From G965218495 sp965262785 (GTDB lineage Bacteria; Bacteroidota; Rhodothermia; Rhodothermales; Bin80), in NCBI GenBank assembly GCA_965262785.1, contig OZ253559.1:4154001-4218000 (forward strand): 64,000 nucleotides of DNA. The letters are read 5' to 3'. The notes under the pieces were generated by a model, which saw nothing but the letters and a program-made list of their open reading frames with translations, did not search any database and was not told the origin of the DNA. The position numbers and the translations under genes were made by a program. Positions 10,173-19,425 of the stretch are shown in pieces; the first letter of the stretch is position 1, and every line of letters starts with the position of its first letter.

Positions 10173-10655
10173 CTATTCTTGCTGCGCAGTCGCCGCGGCA
10201 TCGGCAAACGGCGGCAGCATCAGGTAATCCTTGCCGATGATGACCGATGCATCCAGGTAAAATTCTCGTCGCTGCTCCTGCCTGACATGGTCTTTCGCCA
10301 AGCCGAGCGAAGCCGCTACTTCATGAGCTATGTTAAGGTTGCCCACACGATCCACGACCTCCGTTTTTTCGACATCAAACGAGGGATGGTTGCCCACCTC
10401 GACCACATCATACCCCTTGGCTATCAAGTAGCTGCGCAGGGCTTGTGCGGCACCCTTCGCGCCGGCACCGTTGCGAATTTCCACCTGATAGATATCAGTG
10501 GCCGCGGGGTACTTGTCGGCCACCGACACCGCTTGCTGCGCGACAATGGGCGTGACTTGCATCCGCTGCAGCATTTGCCAACCCAATGCCAGCACTGCGA
10601 GGCCCATGACTGTAAGTGCTACATTCAGGCCGATGATGCCGGCTCGCCGAATCAT
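10173..10655 (-). CDS. LytR C-terminal-domain membrane protein
   Basis: About 160 residues: one N-terminal membrane helix (GLNVALTVMGLAVLALGW) and a periplasmic LytR_C domain, recognised from VEIRNGAGAKGAAQALRSYL near the middle and YLDASVIIGKDY near the end. The catalytic LytR-CpsA-Psr domain is absent. The frame is open to a TTG at 10691, but the ATG at 10655 lies just after the upstream stop at 10670 and begins next to the helix, so I prefer it. The gene ends 5 bases before rsfS. LytR_C domains are thought to bind the cell envelope; the exact role is not known. Confidence 0.8.
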   Translation of the reverse strand: MIRRAGIIGLNVALTVMGLAVLALGWQMLQRMQVTPIVAQQAVSVADKYPAATDIYQVEIRNGAGAKGAAQALRSYLIAKGYDVVEVGNHPSFDVEKTEVVDRVGNLNIAHEVAASLGLAKDHVRQEQRREFYLDASVIIGKDYLMLPPFADAAATAQQE

Positions 10656-10669
10656 ACGATATCTGGCAA

Positions 10670-11209
10670 TTAGCGCCAGCGGTCGTGCCAAAACGGGCCG
10701 CCCGAATAACCATTCGGACGGAAGCCATAGTAGCCGCCGAACGGGCTCATATACGGGTTTCTGAACCCGTACGGGTCTTGACGCACCTGGATGTTGAGGT
10801 GAACTTTCTCGGATGGGCGCCAGGCGATCTCGGCATTGCGCAAAAAGACTCTTGGGCCAGCGCGCTCAAACCCGAGTGATGTCAGATTCTGATTCTGGGG
10901 CGAGTAAGCTACCGACACATCCGCCCGCATGGCCAACTTGTCGCTGAACTGCCACGCCATCGTGTTGGTATACATACCCATTGAGTAGCCGCGGCCTCCA
11001 AAGGAACCGGCAGACATCTCGAAGCCATGGCTCATCTTGAACACCGACGGGTTAAAAACCTTGCTCATCAACGAACCTAACGCGTCCGGCGCCTGGTACA
11101 GACGAGCCGACGAGCGCATGGGGGGCACCGTGTCCTTGAACTGTGCTGCGGCCGGCAAGGTCATGACCGCTACGAGTACCAAAACAGCTACCGTTCTACG
11201 CATGAGCAT
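10670..11209 (-). CDS. Secreted protein, probable outer-membrane beta-barrel component
   Basis: 179 residues with a clear signal peptide (VAVLVLVAVMTLPAAAQ). The rest alternates in a beta-strand fashion (MAWQFSDKLAMRADVSVAYSP, VHLNIQVRQ) and ends in a Gly/Pro/Tyr/Phe-rich tail containing GGYYGFRPNGYSGG. No named family recognised. The first gene of the minus-strand run down to 8878. A second ATG two codons in (11203) is an equally good start. Confidence 0.7.
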   Translation of the reverse strand: MLMRRTVAVLVLVAVMTLPAAAQFKDTVPPMRSSARLYQAPDALGSLMSKVFNPSVFKMSHGFEMSAGSFGGRGYSMGMYTNTMAWQFSDKLAMRADVSVAYSPQNQNLTSLGFERAGPRVFLRNAEIAWRPSEKVHLNIQVRQDPYGFRNPYMSPFGGYYGFRPNGYSGGPFWHDRWR

Positions 11210-11340
11210 GAGGTTTGTGATTCACAGCATGAAGTATATGTCGTGCTAGGTCGATAGTCAATACTACGCTAAGCTCGATTAGTTCACGCCTTCCGCTTGT
11301 TATCTTTATGCTGATTGTTACGGCCATACCAACTTGATCG

Positions 11341-11664
11341 TTGCAGATACCAAAGCCTGGGCCACCCACTGAAGTCGCGGCCATCCCTACTGAAGGCGAC
11401 CTCCAACCACTGAGGGCGCGTATTGATGAGATCGACCGAAAGCTGCTGCTGCTGCTTAACGAGCGCTCCCAGTGTGCAAACACTATCGGCCACATCAAGA
11501 AGCAGCTGGAGTTGCCGGTGTACGTGCCCAACCGTGAACAGGATGTGCTGAACAACGTTACGAGCGCCAACGAAGGGCCGCTTGACAGCAGTGCTGTGCG
11601 ACGAGTCTTCGAGCGCATCATTGACGAAACCCGTGCACTGGAGCGCCAGAAGTATCAGGACTAA
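11341..11664 (+). CDS. Chorismate mutase (AroQ class)
   Basis: Converts chorismate to prephenate for phenylalanine and tyrosine synthesis. 107 residues with the all-helical type II fold: LRARIDEIDRKLLLLLNERS, then IGHIKKQ, then PNREQDVL, which carry the Arg, Lys and Glu of the active site. No prephenate dehydratase or DAHP synthase domain is attached, so it is a free-standing enzyme. The start appears to be TTG at 11341, because an in-frame TGA lies two codons upstream and no ATG or GTG occurs before the first helix. mltG follows after 15 bases. Confidence 0.88.
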   Translation: MQIPKPGPPTEVAAIPTEGDLQPLRARIDEIDRKLLLLLNERSQCANTIGHIKKQLELPVYVPNREQDVLNNVTSANEGPLDSSAVRRVFERIIDETRALERQKYQD

Positions 11665-11679
11665 GGAGTCACCTAACCG

Positions 11680-12702
11680 ATGGTTCGGAAACTGCTGCCT
11701 TTTGCGTTTGCTTCAGTGCTGCTTGCCAGTGGTTTGGCTGTATGGCTCACGTTTCTGGCAAAACCACCCACATTTGCGGAGTCCCGCTGGGTACGCATTT
11801 ACGGCGGCGCATCGCTCGATGCAGTTGCGGACTCGCTAAAGACGGCAGACCTCCTGGCCCAACGCCTCGTCTTTATGCTGGCAGCCAAGGCCACCGGTTG
11901 GGACGACCAGATCAAGGCCGGCTGTTACAAATTCGACCAAGGAACTTCTGCCTACCAGGTCCTGCGCCGATTGCGCGCCGGGGAGCAAACTGCAGTGCGC
12001 GTAACAATCCCGTCCGGTTCCCGCGCGAAGTATGCGGCTCGTAGAGCTGCGCAACACATGCTTTTTGGGGACGAGGACTTTATGGCCGCACTAACGGATT
12101 CGACTCTAGCCGAAGACCTCGGAACCGACACGAGACACCTTTTCAGCTACATGCTCCCGGATACGTACCACTTCTATTGCACGACGCATGCCAAGGACGT
12201 GGTGCGCCGCATTAAGCGAGCAATGGATGCGTTTTTTGCCGATAGCCTCGCCGCACTTGGTACACAGCATAACCTGGGCCGGGATGAGGTCATTAGCCTC
12301 GCAGGTATAGTAGAATGGGAAACCGACTTCGACGAAGAAAAAGCCCGTGTGGCAGGCGTGTACCTGAATCGTCTCCAGAGGCATTGGCCTCTGCAGGCGG
12401 ACCCGACCGTCCAGTACGCGCTCATAGAGCTTGAAGGGAGCAAGCGTCGGCTGTTTTATGCTGACTACCGACTCCAGCACCCATACAACACATACCTGTA
12501 CCGGGGCTTCCCGCCGGGACCCATCACCAATCCTGGGCGGGCTTCACTGTTGGCTGCTGCCAGCCCCGAAAAGCATGCGTACATGTTCTTTGTCGCAAGG
12601 CCAGAGGGAGGACATGCCTTTAACGTCACGCTGAGGGGCCACAATAACGATGTCGCGCGACTTCGAGCCTACCTGCGCCAACGCAGAAGAGCGGCAGACT
12701 AG
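11680..12702 (+). CDS. mltG: Endolytic murein transglycosylase MltG
   Basis: Cleaves nascent peptidoglycan strands at the inner membrane and so limits glycan chain length. 340 residues: an N-terminal membrane anchor (LPFAFASVLLASGLAVWLTF), a LysM-like region, then the YceG domain. The catalytic glutamate sits in LAGIVEWETDF; other family motifs are GVYLNRLQ, LQADPTVQYAL, PYNTYLYRGFPPGPI and FFVARPEGGHAFN. It ends 7 bases before the end of the convergent FadL-like gene. Confidence 0.95.
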   Translation: MVRKLLPFAFASVLLASGLAVWLTFLAKPPTFAESRWVRIYGGASLDAVADSLKTADLLAQRLVFMLAAKATGWDDQIKAGCYKFDQGTSAYQVLRRLRAGEQTAVRVTIPSGSRAKYAARRAAQHMLFGDEDFMAALTDSTLAEDLGTDTRHLFSYMLPDTYHFYCTTHAKDVVRRIKRAMDAFFADSLAALGTQHNLGRDEVISLAGIVEWETDFDEEKARVAGVYLNRLQRHWPLQADPTVQYALIELEGSKRRLFYADYRLQHPYNTYLYRGFPPGPITNPGRASLLAAASPEKHAYMFFVARPEGGHAFNVTLRGHNNDVARLRAYLRQRRRAAD

Positions 12703-12709
12703 AGGCAAC

Positions 12710-14308
12710 TTAGAATGCATACGTCACACCGACTACTACCTGGTGGCGCGTTACTGACTCGTCGATATGCAGGCTCGCGTCCTGTCGCGGCCCGTACGCA
12801 TCCACGGGATAGGGCAGGTAAGCCGCGTCAAAGGTTCCCATAGTCCAACCGACATTAAGCAGCATATTCGGTGAGAAGTGGTAGCCGAACCCAGCGGAGA
12901 TGTGAAGCCTGTCACGTTTAAGGATATCCCCACTACTATCTCTGAGGTCCAGCGTTATGGGGTCCGGCTGGAGAGCCGCTCCGACCCGAAGCAACACCTT
13001 GCCAACGTTTACCTCTGCTCCGGCCCCGAAATTGACTACGGCGCTGTAGTCATCGCTTATTTGGTCGTTCAGGTCGTCAAAGATGCCTTCGTTGTCGGCA
13101 TTAAATCGCATCTGACTCCAGTCCACCAGCTGCGCATCGGCAAGCAGCGTAAAGCCTTCTAACTCCAAGCTAATGCCCGCGTTGACCCTCCACGGCGTGC
13201 GAAGGCGGTAGCTGAAGGCACCGTTGCCCACATCGCCGGTTTGATCCCCATAGGTCAGGATGCCCCCGTCATCAAAATGGGTTTCAAAAGTCGTTCCATA
13301 CGACTCATCTATGCTAATCCTCGTAGGAGTTTCGACAGCAATGCCGACTCTGACATTGGGCGCAACCTTTTTTGAAACACCTAACCGCAGATTGACACCG
13401 AGGAGGTCGCTTGCCACGCGCTGCTGATAGCGTAGGTAGTTAAAACCTTCAAGCAGGCTACCGTCATCCTGCAGAACGTTATAGTCCAGGGTGGTATTCA
13501 AGTCGAGTACATCGTCCTCTTCGAAAGTGCTGCGCAATTCATAGCGACCAAACGCGAGGCTCACGGACGCGCCAACGAACATGCCCTCGCCTACCTCAAC
13601 ACTGCCTCCGAAGCTGGCTTCATTCATGCGACCGTGCTCCTTCACGCGTCCGTGTTGATCGATCGTTGTTCCAGGAATTACGGCCTCCAAAAAGGGATAC
13701 CCTGTAGAGTCTTCCGCCAGGAGCGCCGGAAAAAACTCGAACAGACCGCCATTGAATGCCGAGAACACGAAGTCGTCCAACTCAAGTCCCCCGTCGTCAG
13801 TGAGGGTATATTCTCCCTCAAATGGCAGGAATGAGGTTGTGATAGTGCTTTCGTCACTGCTACCGCTAAAACGAAGTTCGCGGTCGAAGCTTGCTACCTG
13901 GTTAAAGGCCAGTCCGAATACGAGCGAGCCCTGACTTGTTGGAGCCCTATATAGCCAGGCTAGGCTGCCTAGGTTGGTTCTGCTTACATTCTGGCTGATA
14001 CCTGAGGACGAAAAGCCGCGAGTGTGCGAAGACGAAGCATCGCTAGTCCGCAATGAATGCACTGTGCCCGTAAGCGAAGACAGCTGAACCAGGCCAAGGC
14101 CGGCAGGGTTACCATTCAGGGCGGTAAAGTCCCCGAATCCCCCATAACCCTTGGTACCCACCCCAATCATGCGTGCACCGGAGGCCGGCGCGCGCTGACT
14201 GAGGCGTAGCCCATCCTCGGCCGTCTGGGCCTGCGCCATACCGGCAATTCCAAATAGGAGCACTAGCGTGCTCATTCCAATTGTATTCTGTATGATTTTC
14301 AAGTGCAT
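12710..14308 (-). CDS. OmpP1/FadL-like outer-membrane protein
   Basis: 532 residues with a signal peptide ending near AQAQTAEDG. The N-terminal region FGDFTALNGNPAGLGLVQLSS resembles the NPAGL segment of OmpP1/FadL/TodX channel proteins and related PorV-like barrels. The remainder alternates as expected for a barrel and ends in VVVGVTYAF with a terminal aromatic residue. Likely role is uptake of hydrophobic compounds or another outer-membrane function; the substrate cannot be read from the sequence. Met12 is an alternative start. Confidence 0.8.
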   Translation of the reverse strand: MHLKIIQNTIGMSTLVLLFGIAGMAQAQTAEDGLRLSQRAPASGARMIGVGTKGYGGFGDFTALNGNPAGLGLVQLSSLTGTVHSLRTSDASSSHTRGFSSSGISQNVSRTNLGSLAWLYRAPTSQGSLVFGLAFNQVASFDRELRFSGSSDESTITTSFLPFEGEYTLTDDGGLELDDFVFSAFNGGLFEFFPALLAEDSTGYPFLEAVIPGTTIDQHGRVKEHGRMNEASFGGSVEVGEGMFVGASVSLAFGRYELRSTFEEDDVLDLNTTLDYNVLQDDGSLLEGFNYLRYQQRVASDLLGVNLRLGVSKKVAPNVRVGIAVETPTRISIDESYGTTFETHFDDGGILTYGDQTGDVGNGAFSYRLRTPWRVNAGISLELEGFTLLADAQLVDWSQMRFNADNEGIFDDLNDQISDDYSAVVNFGAGAEVNVGKVLLRVGAALQPDPITLDLRDSSGDILKRDRLHISAGFGYHFSPNMLLNVGWTMGTFDAAYLPYPVDAYGPRQDASLHIDESVTRHQVVVGVTYAF

Positions 14309-14406
14309 AGGTATCCTGCGAATGGGTATTTATGTGCTAAGCGCAACTCAAGTGGCGCAACTACAATAAGCTTTACGCCGCGATCCGAGGGTTACGCGCT
14401 AAACTA

Positions 14407-15804
14407 TTAGTTGCCGCTTCTGGACGTGCGACTGCTGCGGGATGGTGCACGCGACGTGCTGCCCGATGAGCGGGATGGTGCACGCGACGTGCTGCCCGAT
14501 GAGCGGGACGGTGCACGCGATGTGCTGCCCGATGAGCGGGACGGTGCACGCGACGTGCTGCCCGATGAGCGGGACGGTGCACGCGATGTGCTGCCCGATG
14601 AGCGGGACGGTGCACGCGATGTGCTGCCCGATGAGCGGGACGGTGCACGCGATGTGCTGCCCGATGAGCGGGACGGTGCACGCGATGTGCTGCCCGATGA
14701 GCGGGACGGTGCACGCGATGTGCTGCCCGATGAGCGGGATGTGGTCCTGGATACCGTCCCGCTACCGCGCGTGGTCGAACGTGGACGGCTTGACGTGCGG
14801 CTACTGCTTGACGAGCTTCGGCTGCGCGTACTCGACACGCGGCCCCTGTTACGCGGTGCGGTACTTGACCCTCGTACGCGTCGAGAGGTACGCGATGTCG
14901 TGCTGCGCGTGGGTACGCTGCCACCAGTTCGAGGAGTACCGCGCGTCGTGACAGCCCGCCTTGGAGCAACACGCCCGGACGCGGACCCCGTGCTACTGGC
15001 ACCACGTGCCGACGTTACACCGCGTCCAGAAGAATTGCTTGTTTCGCCTCTGGCGCGAACGCCGTTCCGACCAATCCGCCGGCCGTCCTCAGAGTCCGAA
15101 GCGGTGGAGGCATCGCCTGCACGACGAACGCCGCGCCCGAGACTGCTGCCCCCGTATGAGCCGCCACGGTACCGGCCAGATCCGACGCCACCACCTGCGA
15201 GCGGGCCGCGCCCAACCGTCGGACCACGTGGGCCATAATAGTTTCTGTCATGTCGGCCATCGAAATACGAATTGCCCCAGCCGCCATAGCCATACCCGTA
15301 GCCTCCGTACCCGTACCCGTAGCCGCCGTAACCATACCCGTAGCCGCCGTAACCATACCCGTAGTCGCCGTAACCATACCCGTAGCCGTAGTGCCCTGGG
15401 TTCCAAAAGGGATTGTACGCAAACGGCGAATAGAACGGTAGATTCCACAGTCTTCCAAACCCAACGCTCAGGATGATGTTCGACCTGTACCCGAAGTCGT
15501 CGTACCACGGGTCGTACAGATAGCTTGGGTAACCGTAGTAGTGGGAGAAATACCGCCGATAACGATGTGGATCGGCGTATGTGTAGACCCCATCGTAGTA
15601 ATACTTGTCAACCACGACGCTGTCGCCATTGTCCGTCTCGTACACCGTGACCTCCTCATAGTCCGGCTCGTGGTCCACGTACTGGTAGCCTAACTGCGTG
15701 TAGCAGCCGCCAGCCAAGATCAATAGTGCCGTGCTGGCCAAAGACCAGGGCGCAACGCGTGTCAAGGTTCTCGTGAAGTGTGCCATTGCAGTACGGGGTA
15801 GCAT
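14407..15804 (-). CDS. Repeat-rich lipoprotein (GYGYGG and SSGSTSRAPSR repeats)
   Basis: 465 residues. The start has a lipoprotein signal (ALLILAGGC), and Met7 at 15786 is an equally good start. Next comes a Tyr/Asp-rich domain (PHRYRRYFSHYYGYPSY), then a Gly/Tyr low-complexity block built on a 7-residue GYGYGGY unit, then a basic Ser/Thr/Arg-rich region. The C-terminus is nine copies of the 11-residue SSGSTSRAPSR. The N-terminal part resembles cell-surface proteins of Bacteroidota with Tyr-rich tails; no enzyme is recognised. The repeats keep several other frames open, but the signal peptide and the coherent N-terminal domain identify this strand. Copy number may vary between strains. Confidence 0.8.
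   Translation of the reverse strand: MLPRTAMAHFTRTLTRVAPWSLASTALLILAGGCYTQLGYQYVDHEPDYEEVTVYETDNGDSVVVDKYYYDGVYTYADPHRYRRYFSHYYGYPSYLYDPWYDDFGYRSNIILSVGFGRLWNLPFYSPFAYNPFWNPGHYGYGYGYGDYGYGYGGYGYGYGGYGYGYGGYGYGYGGWGNSYFDGRHDRNYYGPRGPTVGRGPLAGGGVGSGRYRGGSYGGSSLGRGVRRAGDASTASDSEDGRRIGRNGVRARGETSNSSGRGVTSARGASSTGSASGRVAPRRAVTTRGTPRTGGSVPTRSTTSRTSRRVRGSSTAPRNRGRVSSTRSRSSSSSSRTSSRPRSTTRGSGTVSRTTSRSSGSTSRAPSRSSGSTSRAPSRSSGSTSRAPSRSSGSTSRAPSRSSGSTSRAPSRSSGSTSRAPSRSSGSTSRAPSRSSGSTSRAPSRSSGSTSRAPSRSSRTSRSGN
14441..14737 (-). repeat. 33-bp tandem repeat, nine units
   Basis: Nine head-to-tail 33-base units, with starts spaced exactly 33 bases apart (14441, 14474, 14507 and so on to 14705). Units differ mainly at two sites (gatggt/gacggt and gcgacg/gcgatg). 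They encode SSGSTSRAPSR on the minus strand. The near-identity suggests recent expansion by slippage or unequal crossing-over. Confidence 0.95.
15285..15390 (-). repeat. 21-bp tandem repeat encoding the GYGYGGY block
   Basis: A 21-base unit containing gccgccgtaaccatacccgt recurs at 15321, 15342 and, with one change, 15363; degenerate copies lie on the flank up to 15285. It encodes the Gly/Tyr-rich block of the lipoprotein at 14407-15804. Confidence 0.85.
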
Positions 15805-15982
15805 GTGCAGAAGATAACAACTTCGTTGGATTTAACGACGGTAACTGCCGGTCGGTACATCCTTTGCCAGTTTCGTATGCAAATACTAGGCCTAATGAAC
15901 CAGAAGCCCCTTCCTAAGCGTATTCAGGCCTGCTGGTGTATCAGAATCAGAACACCTTGTACAGTATTAGCACCTCTTAGGC

Positions 15983-16954
15983 ATGAAGTATCGGTCCCTC
16001 GGACGCACAGGATGGCAGGTTAGCGAAATAGGCTACGGCATGTGGGGCATGGCCGGCTGGACGGGTTCTAACGATGACGAATCGCTCCAGTCACTGCAGC
16101 GGGCCGCCGCACTCGGCTGCAACTTTTTTGACACGGCTTGGGCGTATGGGGACGGCCATAGCGAACAACTTCTGGGCCGCCTGGTTCGGGCCAACCCGGA
16201 CAAGCGCCTTTTTGCAGCTTCCAAGGTTCCACCCAAGAACCGCCGTTGGCCGAGCCGCCGCACGCACACGCTGGATGATTGCTATCCACCTGACCATGTC
16301 CGCGAATATACTGAGCGCAGCCTGGAGAATACCGGCTTGGCCACAATTGATCTAATGCAGCTGCATACCTGGGAAGACATCTGGTTGGACGACGACCGGT
16401 GGACTCAGGAGCTCTTGCGCCTAAAGGAGCAAGGACACATCCGCGCTATCGGCATAAGCCTCAACCGCTGGGAACCATGGAATGGCGTGAAGGCAGTCCG
16501 GAGCGGCCTCGTTGACTGCGTCCAAGTGATCTACAACATCTTCGACCAAAGCCCGAATGACTCACTCCTGCCCGCATGTCGCGAGCATGATGTTGGCGTC
16601 ATCGCTCGGGTTCCGTTTGATGAGGGTATGCTGACCGGCACGCTGACTCTCGATAGCACCTGGCCTGAAGATGACTGGCGCAGCACCTACTTTGTAGAAG
16701 AAAACCTAAGAAGCAGTGTCGTTCGCGCAGACGCGCTGCGCCCGCTTATCCCCGCAGGGTGCACCATGGCCGAAATAGCGCTCCGTTTCATCCTCGCCGA
16801 ACGCACCATCAGCACGGTCATCCCCGGCATGCGCAAACTACGCCACGTTGCAGCTAACATGGCCACCAGCAATGCGGACCCGCTGAACGATTCTCTATTG
16901 CAGGCGTTGTATGGGCACCGCTGGGATCGAGTGCCCACAAACTGGTCTCAATAG
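15983..16954 (+). CDS. Aldo/keto reductase
   Basis: NADPH-dependent reductase of the (alpha/beta)8-barrel family, 323 residues, cytoplasmic. The catalytic tetrad is visible: Asp and Tyr in FFDTAWAYGDGHSEQLLGR, Lys in LFAASKVPP and His in MQLHTWED. IGISLNRW and the C-terminal TISTVIPGMRK contribute to cofactor binding. The substrate is unknown. ATG start at 15983, 56 bases before the TonB receptor on the same strand. Confidence 0.93.
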   Translation: MKYRSLGRTGWQVSEIGYGMWGMAGWTGSNDDESLQSLQRAAALGCNFFDTAWAYGDGHSEQLLGRLVRANPDKRLFAASKVPPKNRRWPSRRTHTLDDCYPPDHVREYTERSLENTGLATIDLMQLHTWEDIWLDDDRWTQELLRLKEQGHIRAIGISLNRWEPWNGVKAVRSGLVDCVQVIYNIFDQSPNDSLLPACREHDVGVIARVPFDEGMLTGTLTLDSTWPEDDWRSTYFVEENLRSSVVRADALRPLIPAGCTMAEIALRFILAERTISTVIPGMRKLRHVAANMATSNADPLNDSLLQALYGHRWDRVPTNWSQ

Positions 16955-17010
16955 ACCCCGATGCCTGCCGCTAACCGCTACTGCTCACTACTACGTTTTC
17001 CTTCAGCAGC

Positions 17011-19425
17011 ATGCGGAGCTCACTTGCGCTTGTGGCGTCGTTATTCGCCATCATTCCGTGCCAAGCCCAAGTCTGGGGCACAGTCACGGGCTATGTATAT
17101 CAGCACGCCACCACGCTTGCGCTGCCTGGGGTAACCGTGGTCGTCAACGGTACCAATTTCGGCACGGCCACTACGGTGAACGGCCACTACTCGTTGCAAC
17201 TGCCGGTTGGGCGCTACGCATTGCGCTTTTCGTTCATAGGCTATGCCACGCGTGTTGACAGCGTGACTGTTCTCCGCGACGTACCCTTTGAGCTTACGGT
17301 GACACTAGCGCCTTCGGTAGTCGAATTGGGGCCGGTCACTGTCGAAAGCCACACCACCGAAGGCGCGGGCATACAGCACCTGGATCCCGAACAGGTGCGA
17401 AAAGTCCCTACTCCGTTCAAGGGGTTCCAGGCACTTGCCTCGCTGCCCGGCGTGGCGTCCGCCAACGAGCTCTCCAATCAGTACTCGGTGCGCGGAGGCG
17501 GGTTCAATGAAAACCTGATCTTCTTGAATGGCTTCGAAATATATATGCCGTTTCGACCACGCCAAGGAGAGCAAGAAGGATTGGGCCTGCTCAACCCGGA
17601 CCTCGCCCAGCGCATCACGCTTTACACGGGAGGCTTTCCGGCCCGCTACGGCGGCAAGATTTCCTCGTCGCTTGACATCCAGTATGCCGCTTCTGACTCC
17701 TTGCGGACATCGGCCAGCGTTTCGCTTCTGGACGCCGGTGCAACCGCCTCCGCCACGCGTGGGCCGCTCGGGTGGCTCCTTGGCGTTCGCAAGGCGCAGG
17801 CACGTCGCTTCTTTTCGACGCAAGAGCTTAAGGGCAACTACCAGCCGGACTACACGGACGTACAGGGCCTTTTGCGTTACGCTCTGTTGCAGCACCATGT
17901 CATTGAATTCATCGGCGTGTGGGCCAGCCACGAATTCGCACTGGATCCACGCAGCAGGCGCACATTCTACGGTATCGCTTCCGGCAGCGGCGGCGCGGAA
18001 GGTCTTAGATCCGTCTGGATTCAGTATGATGACCAAAGCCAGGAACAAGACGGCTACACAACGCAGTTTGCTGGCCTGCGCCTCCAGTCGAATCTTGCCC
18101 AGCAGCTGCAGGCTACGCACGACGGGTCCGTGTTTCGAACACAGGAGACGGAGCAGCTCGAATTGGCAGGTAATACCATCATCTACGATGTGGCAACGGA
18201 GCCAGATGGCGAAAGTGATTTGGTCCCGCGAGGGAACGCCGAGCAAGAAGACTTTGCGGACAACCGCGTCCGCGTAACATCGTACACCGCCAAAGGCCGG
18301 TATGAGCTTCTAATGACGCGGAATGCCGCCGAGGCCGGCTGGTCGGTACGGCGCCTGCAGTTTGATGACCGCATCAACGAGTACTCTACAGTAGAAGGCC
18401 AGAGCACCAGCGGAGATCTTGTCCGCGTGGTGGTAGACAGCATTCGGGGCACTGCCCGCTTTAGCGAAGCGCAAATGGGTTTCTACGCCCAAGATATCTA
18501 TCAGGCCACGCCAGAGTTTGTGGTAACTGCGGGAATGCGCGCCGACTACTTCTCCTTTAATCGGGAATGGACTTGGTCCCCGCGCCTTTCCATGCGCTTG
18601 GAGGCCTCGGACCGAATCACGCTGGCAGGAGGGCTTGGCATATACCACCAGGCCCCTACGTATCGCGAGCTTCGTGGGGCGCCGATTCCTGGGACTTCGC
18701 TCATCGCTGCCCTAAACCGCGACATCCGCTCCCAGCGGTCCCTTCAGGTCGTGATGGGTGGAGAATTGTTTCTGCCGACGCGCCGGCTCTACGTCCGGGC
18801 CGAGGGTTATTGGAAACAACTCGCCAACGTCATCTCGTACTCACTGGAAAATGTGCGTATCAGTTACTCCGGGTTGAACGACGCCAAGGCACGTGTCTAC
18901 GGGCTGGACCTGCAGGCACGTGGGGAATTCGTTCCCGGCTTGGAAAGCTGGATCAACTACAGCATCCTGGTGGCGCGTGAGCGATTCATTCCCGCGCACG
19001 TGGCCCCAAATCGGATCGGGTGGAATCCGCGCCCCACGGACCAGCGGCATACGGTCGCACTGTATGTGCAGGACTATGTCCCCGCAGATCCGTCTTGGAA
19101 GCTACACTTGCGAGCACTTTTTGGGAGCGGCCTACCGTACACTCCGCCGGTACCAGGTGAGCGTGTAGGGACTGTGGAAGCTCAAGTGCCGGGGGACCGG
19201 CTGTCTGCCCGCTACCCCGCTTATAGGCGCATGGACTTTGGCGCAACCAAAGAGATCTCGCTCGCATTCGCGCGGTTGGAGCTCACGGCCGAGATACTTA
19301 ACATATTCGACATGACCAACACGGTAGCCTACGCCTGGGTGCCGGACGCCGCCGGTATCTGGCAACGCGTCCCGACCCGGCTGACGCCGCGCACAATCAA
19401 CGTCCGACTCCGCACCTCCTTCTAG
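17011..19425 (+). CDS. TonB-dependent receptor with carboxypeptidase-like N-domain
   Basis: 804 residues. A signal peptide (ends near IIPCQAQ) is followed by a CarboxypepD_reg-like beta-sandwich at about 25-110 (GTVTGYVYQHATTLALPGVTV), a plug domain at about 120-240 (YSVRGGGFNENLIFLNGFEI, GGFPARYGGKISSSLDI), and a 22-strand type barrel ending INVRLRTSF with a terminal Phe. Such receptors import ligands across the outer membrane with TonB energy; the ligand cannot be told and no SusD partner is adjacent. Its TAG overlaps the TAG of the convergent endonuclease V gene. Confidence 0.93.
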   Translation: MRSSLALVASLFAIIPCQAQVWGTVTGYVYQHATTLALPGVTVVVNGTNFGTATTVNGHYSLQLPVGRYALRFSFIGYATRVDSVTVLRDVPFELTVTLAPSVVELGPVTVESHTTEGAGIQHLDPEQVRKVPTPFKGFQALASLPGVASANELSNQYSVRGGGFNENLIFLNGFEIYMPFRPRQGEQEGLGLLNPDLAQRITLYTGGFPARYGGKISSSLDIQYAASDSLRTSASVSLLDAGATASATRGPLGWLLGVRKAQARRFFSTQELKGNYQPDYTDVQGLLRYALLQHHVIEFIGVWASHEFALDPRSRRTFYGIASGSGGAEGLRSVWIQYDDQSQEQDGYTTQFAGLRLQSNLAQQLQATHDGSVFRTQETEQLELAGNTIIYDVATEPDGESDLVPRGNAEQEDFADNRVRVTSYTAKGRYELLMTRNAAEAGWSVRRLQFDDRINEYSTVEGQSTSGDLVRVVVDSIRGTARFSEAQMGFYAQDIYQATPEFVVTAGMRADYFSFNREWTWSPRLSMRLEASDRITLAGGLGIYHQAPTYRELRGAPIPGTSLIAALNRDIRSQRSLQVVMGGELFLPTRRLYVRAEGYWKQLANVISYSLENVRISYSGLNDAKARVYGLDLQARGEFVPGLESWINYSILVARERFIPAHVAPNRIGWNPRPTDQRHTVALYVQDYVPADPSWKLHLRALFGSGLPYTPPVPGERVGTVEAQVPGDRLSARYPAYRRMDFGATKEISLAFARLELTAEILNIFDMTNTVAYAWVPDAAGIWQRVPTRLTPRTINVRLRTSF

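Noticed and set aside
14441..14737. Regular repeats that could suggest a CRISPR array
   Set aside because: The units are contiguous with no spacers, encode a protein repeat in frame, and no cas genes are present.
14411..15238. Long plus-strand open frame of 275 codons opposite the repeat lipoprotein
   Set aside because: It consists of the antisense of the 33-bp repeats, whose length is a multiple of three and so keeps several frames open. It has no signal peptide or sensible domain; the minus-strand gene has both.
17305..18246. Minus-strand open frame of 313 codons
   Set aside because: It is an antisense shadow of the TonB-dependent receptor with no recognisable domain.
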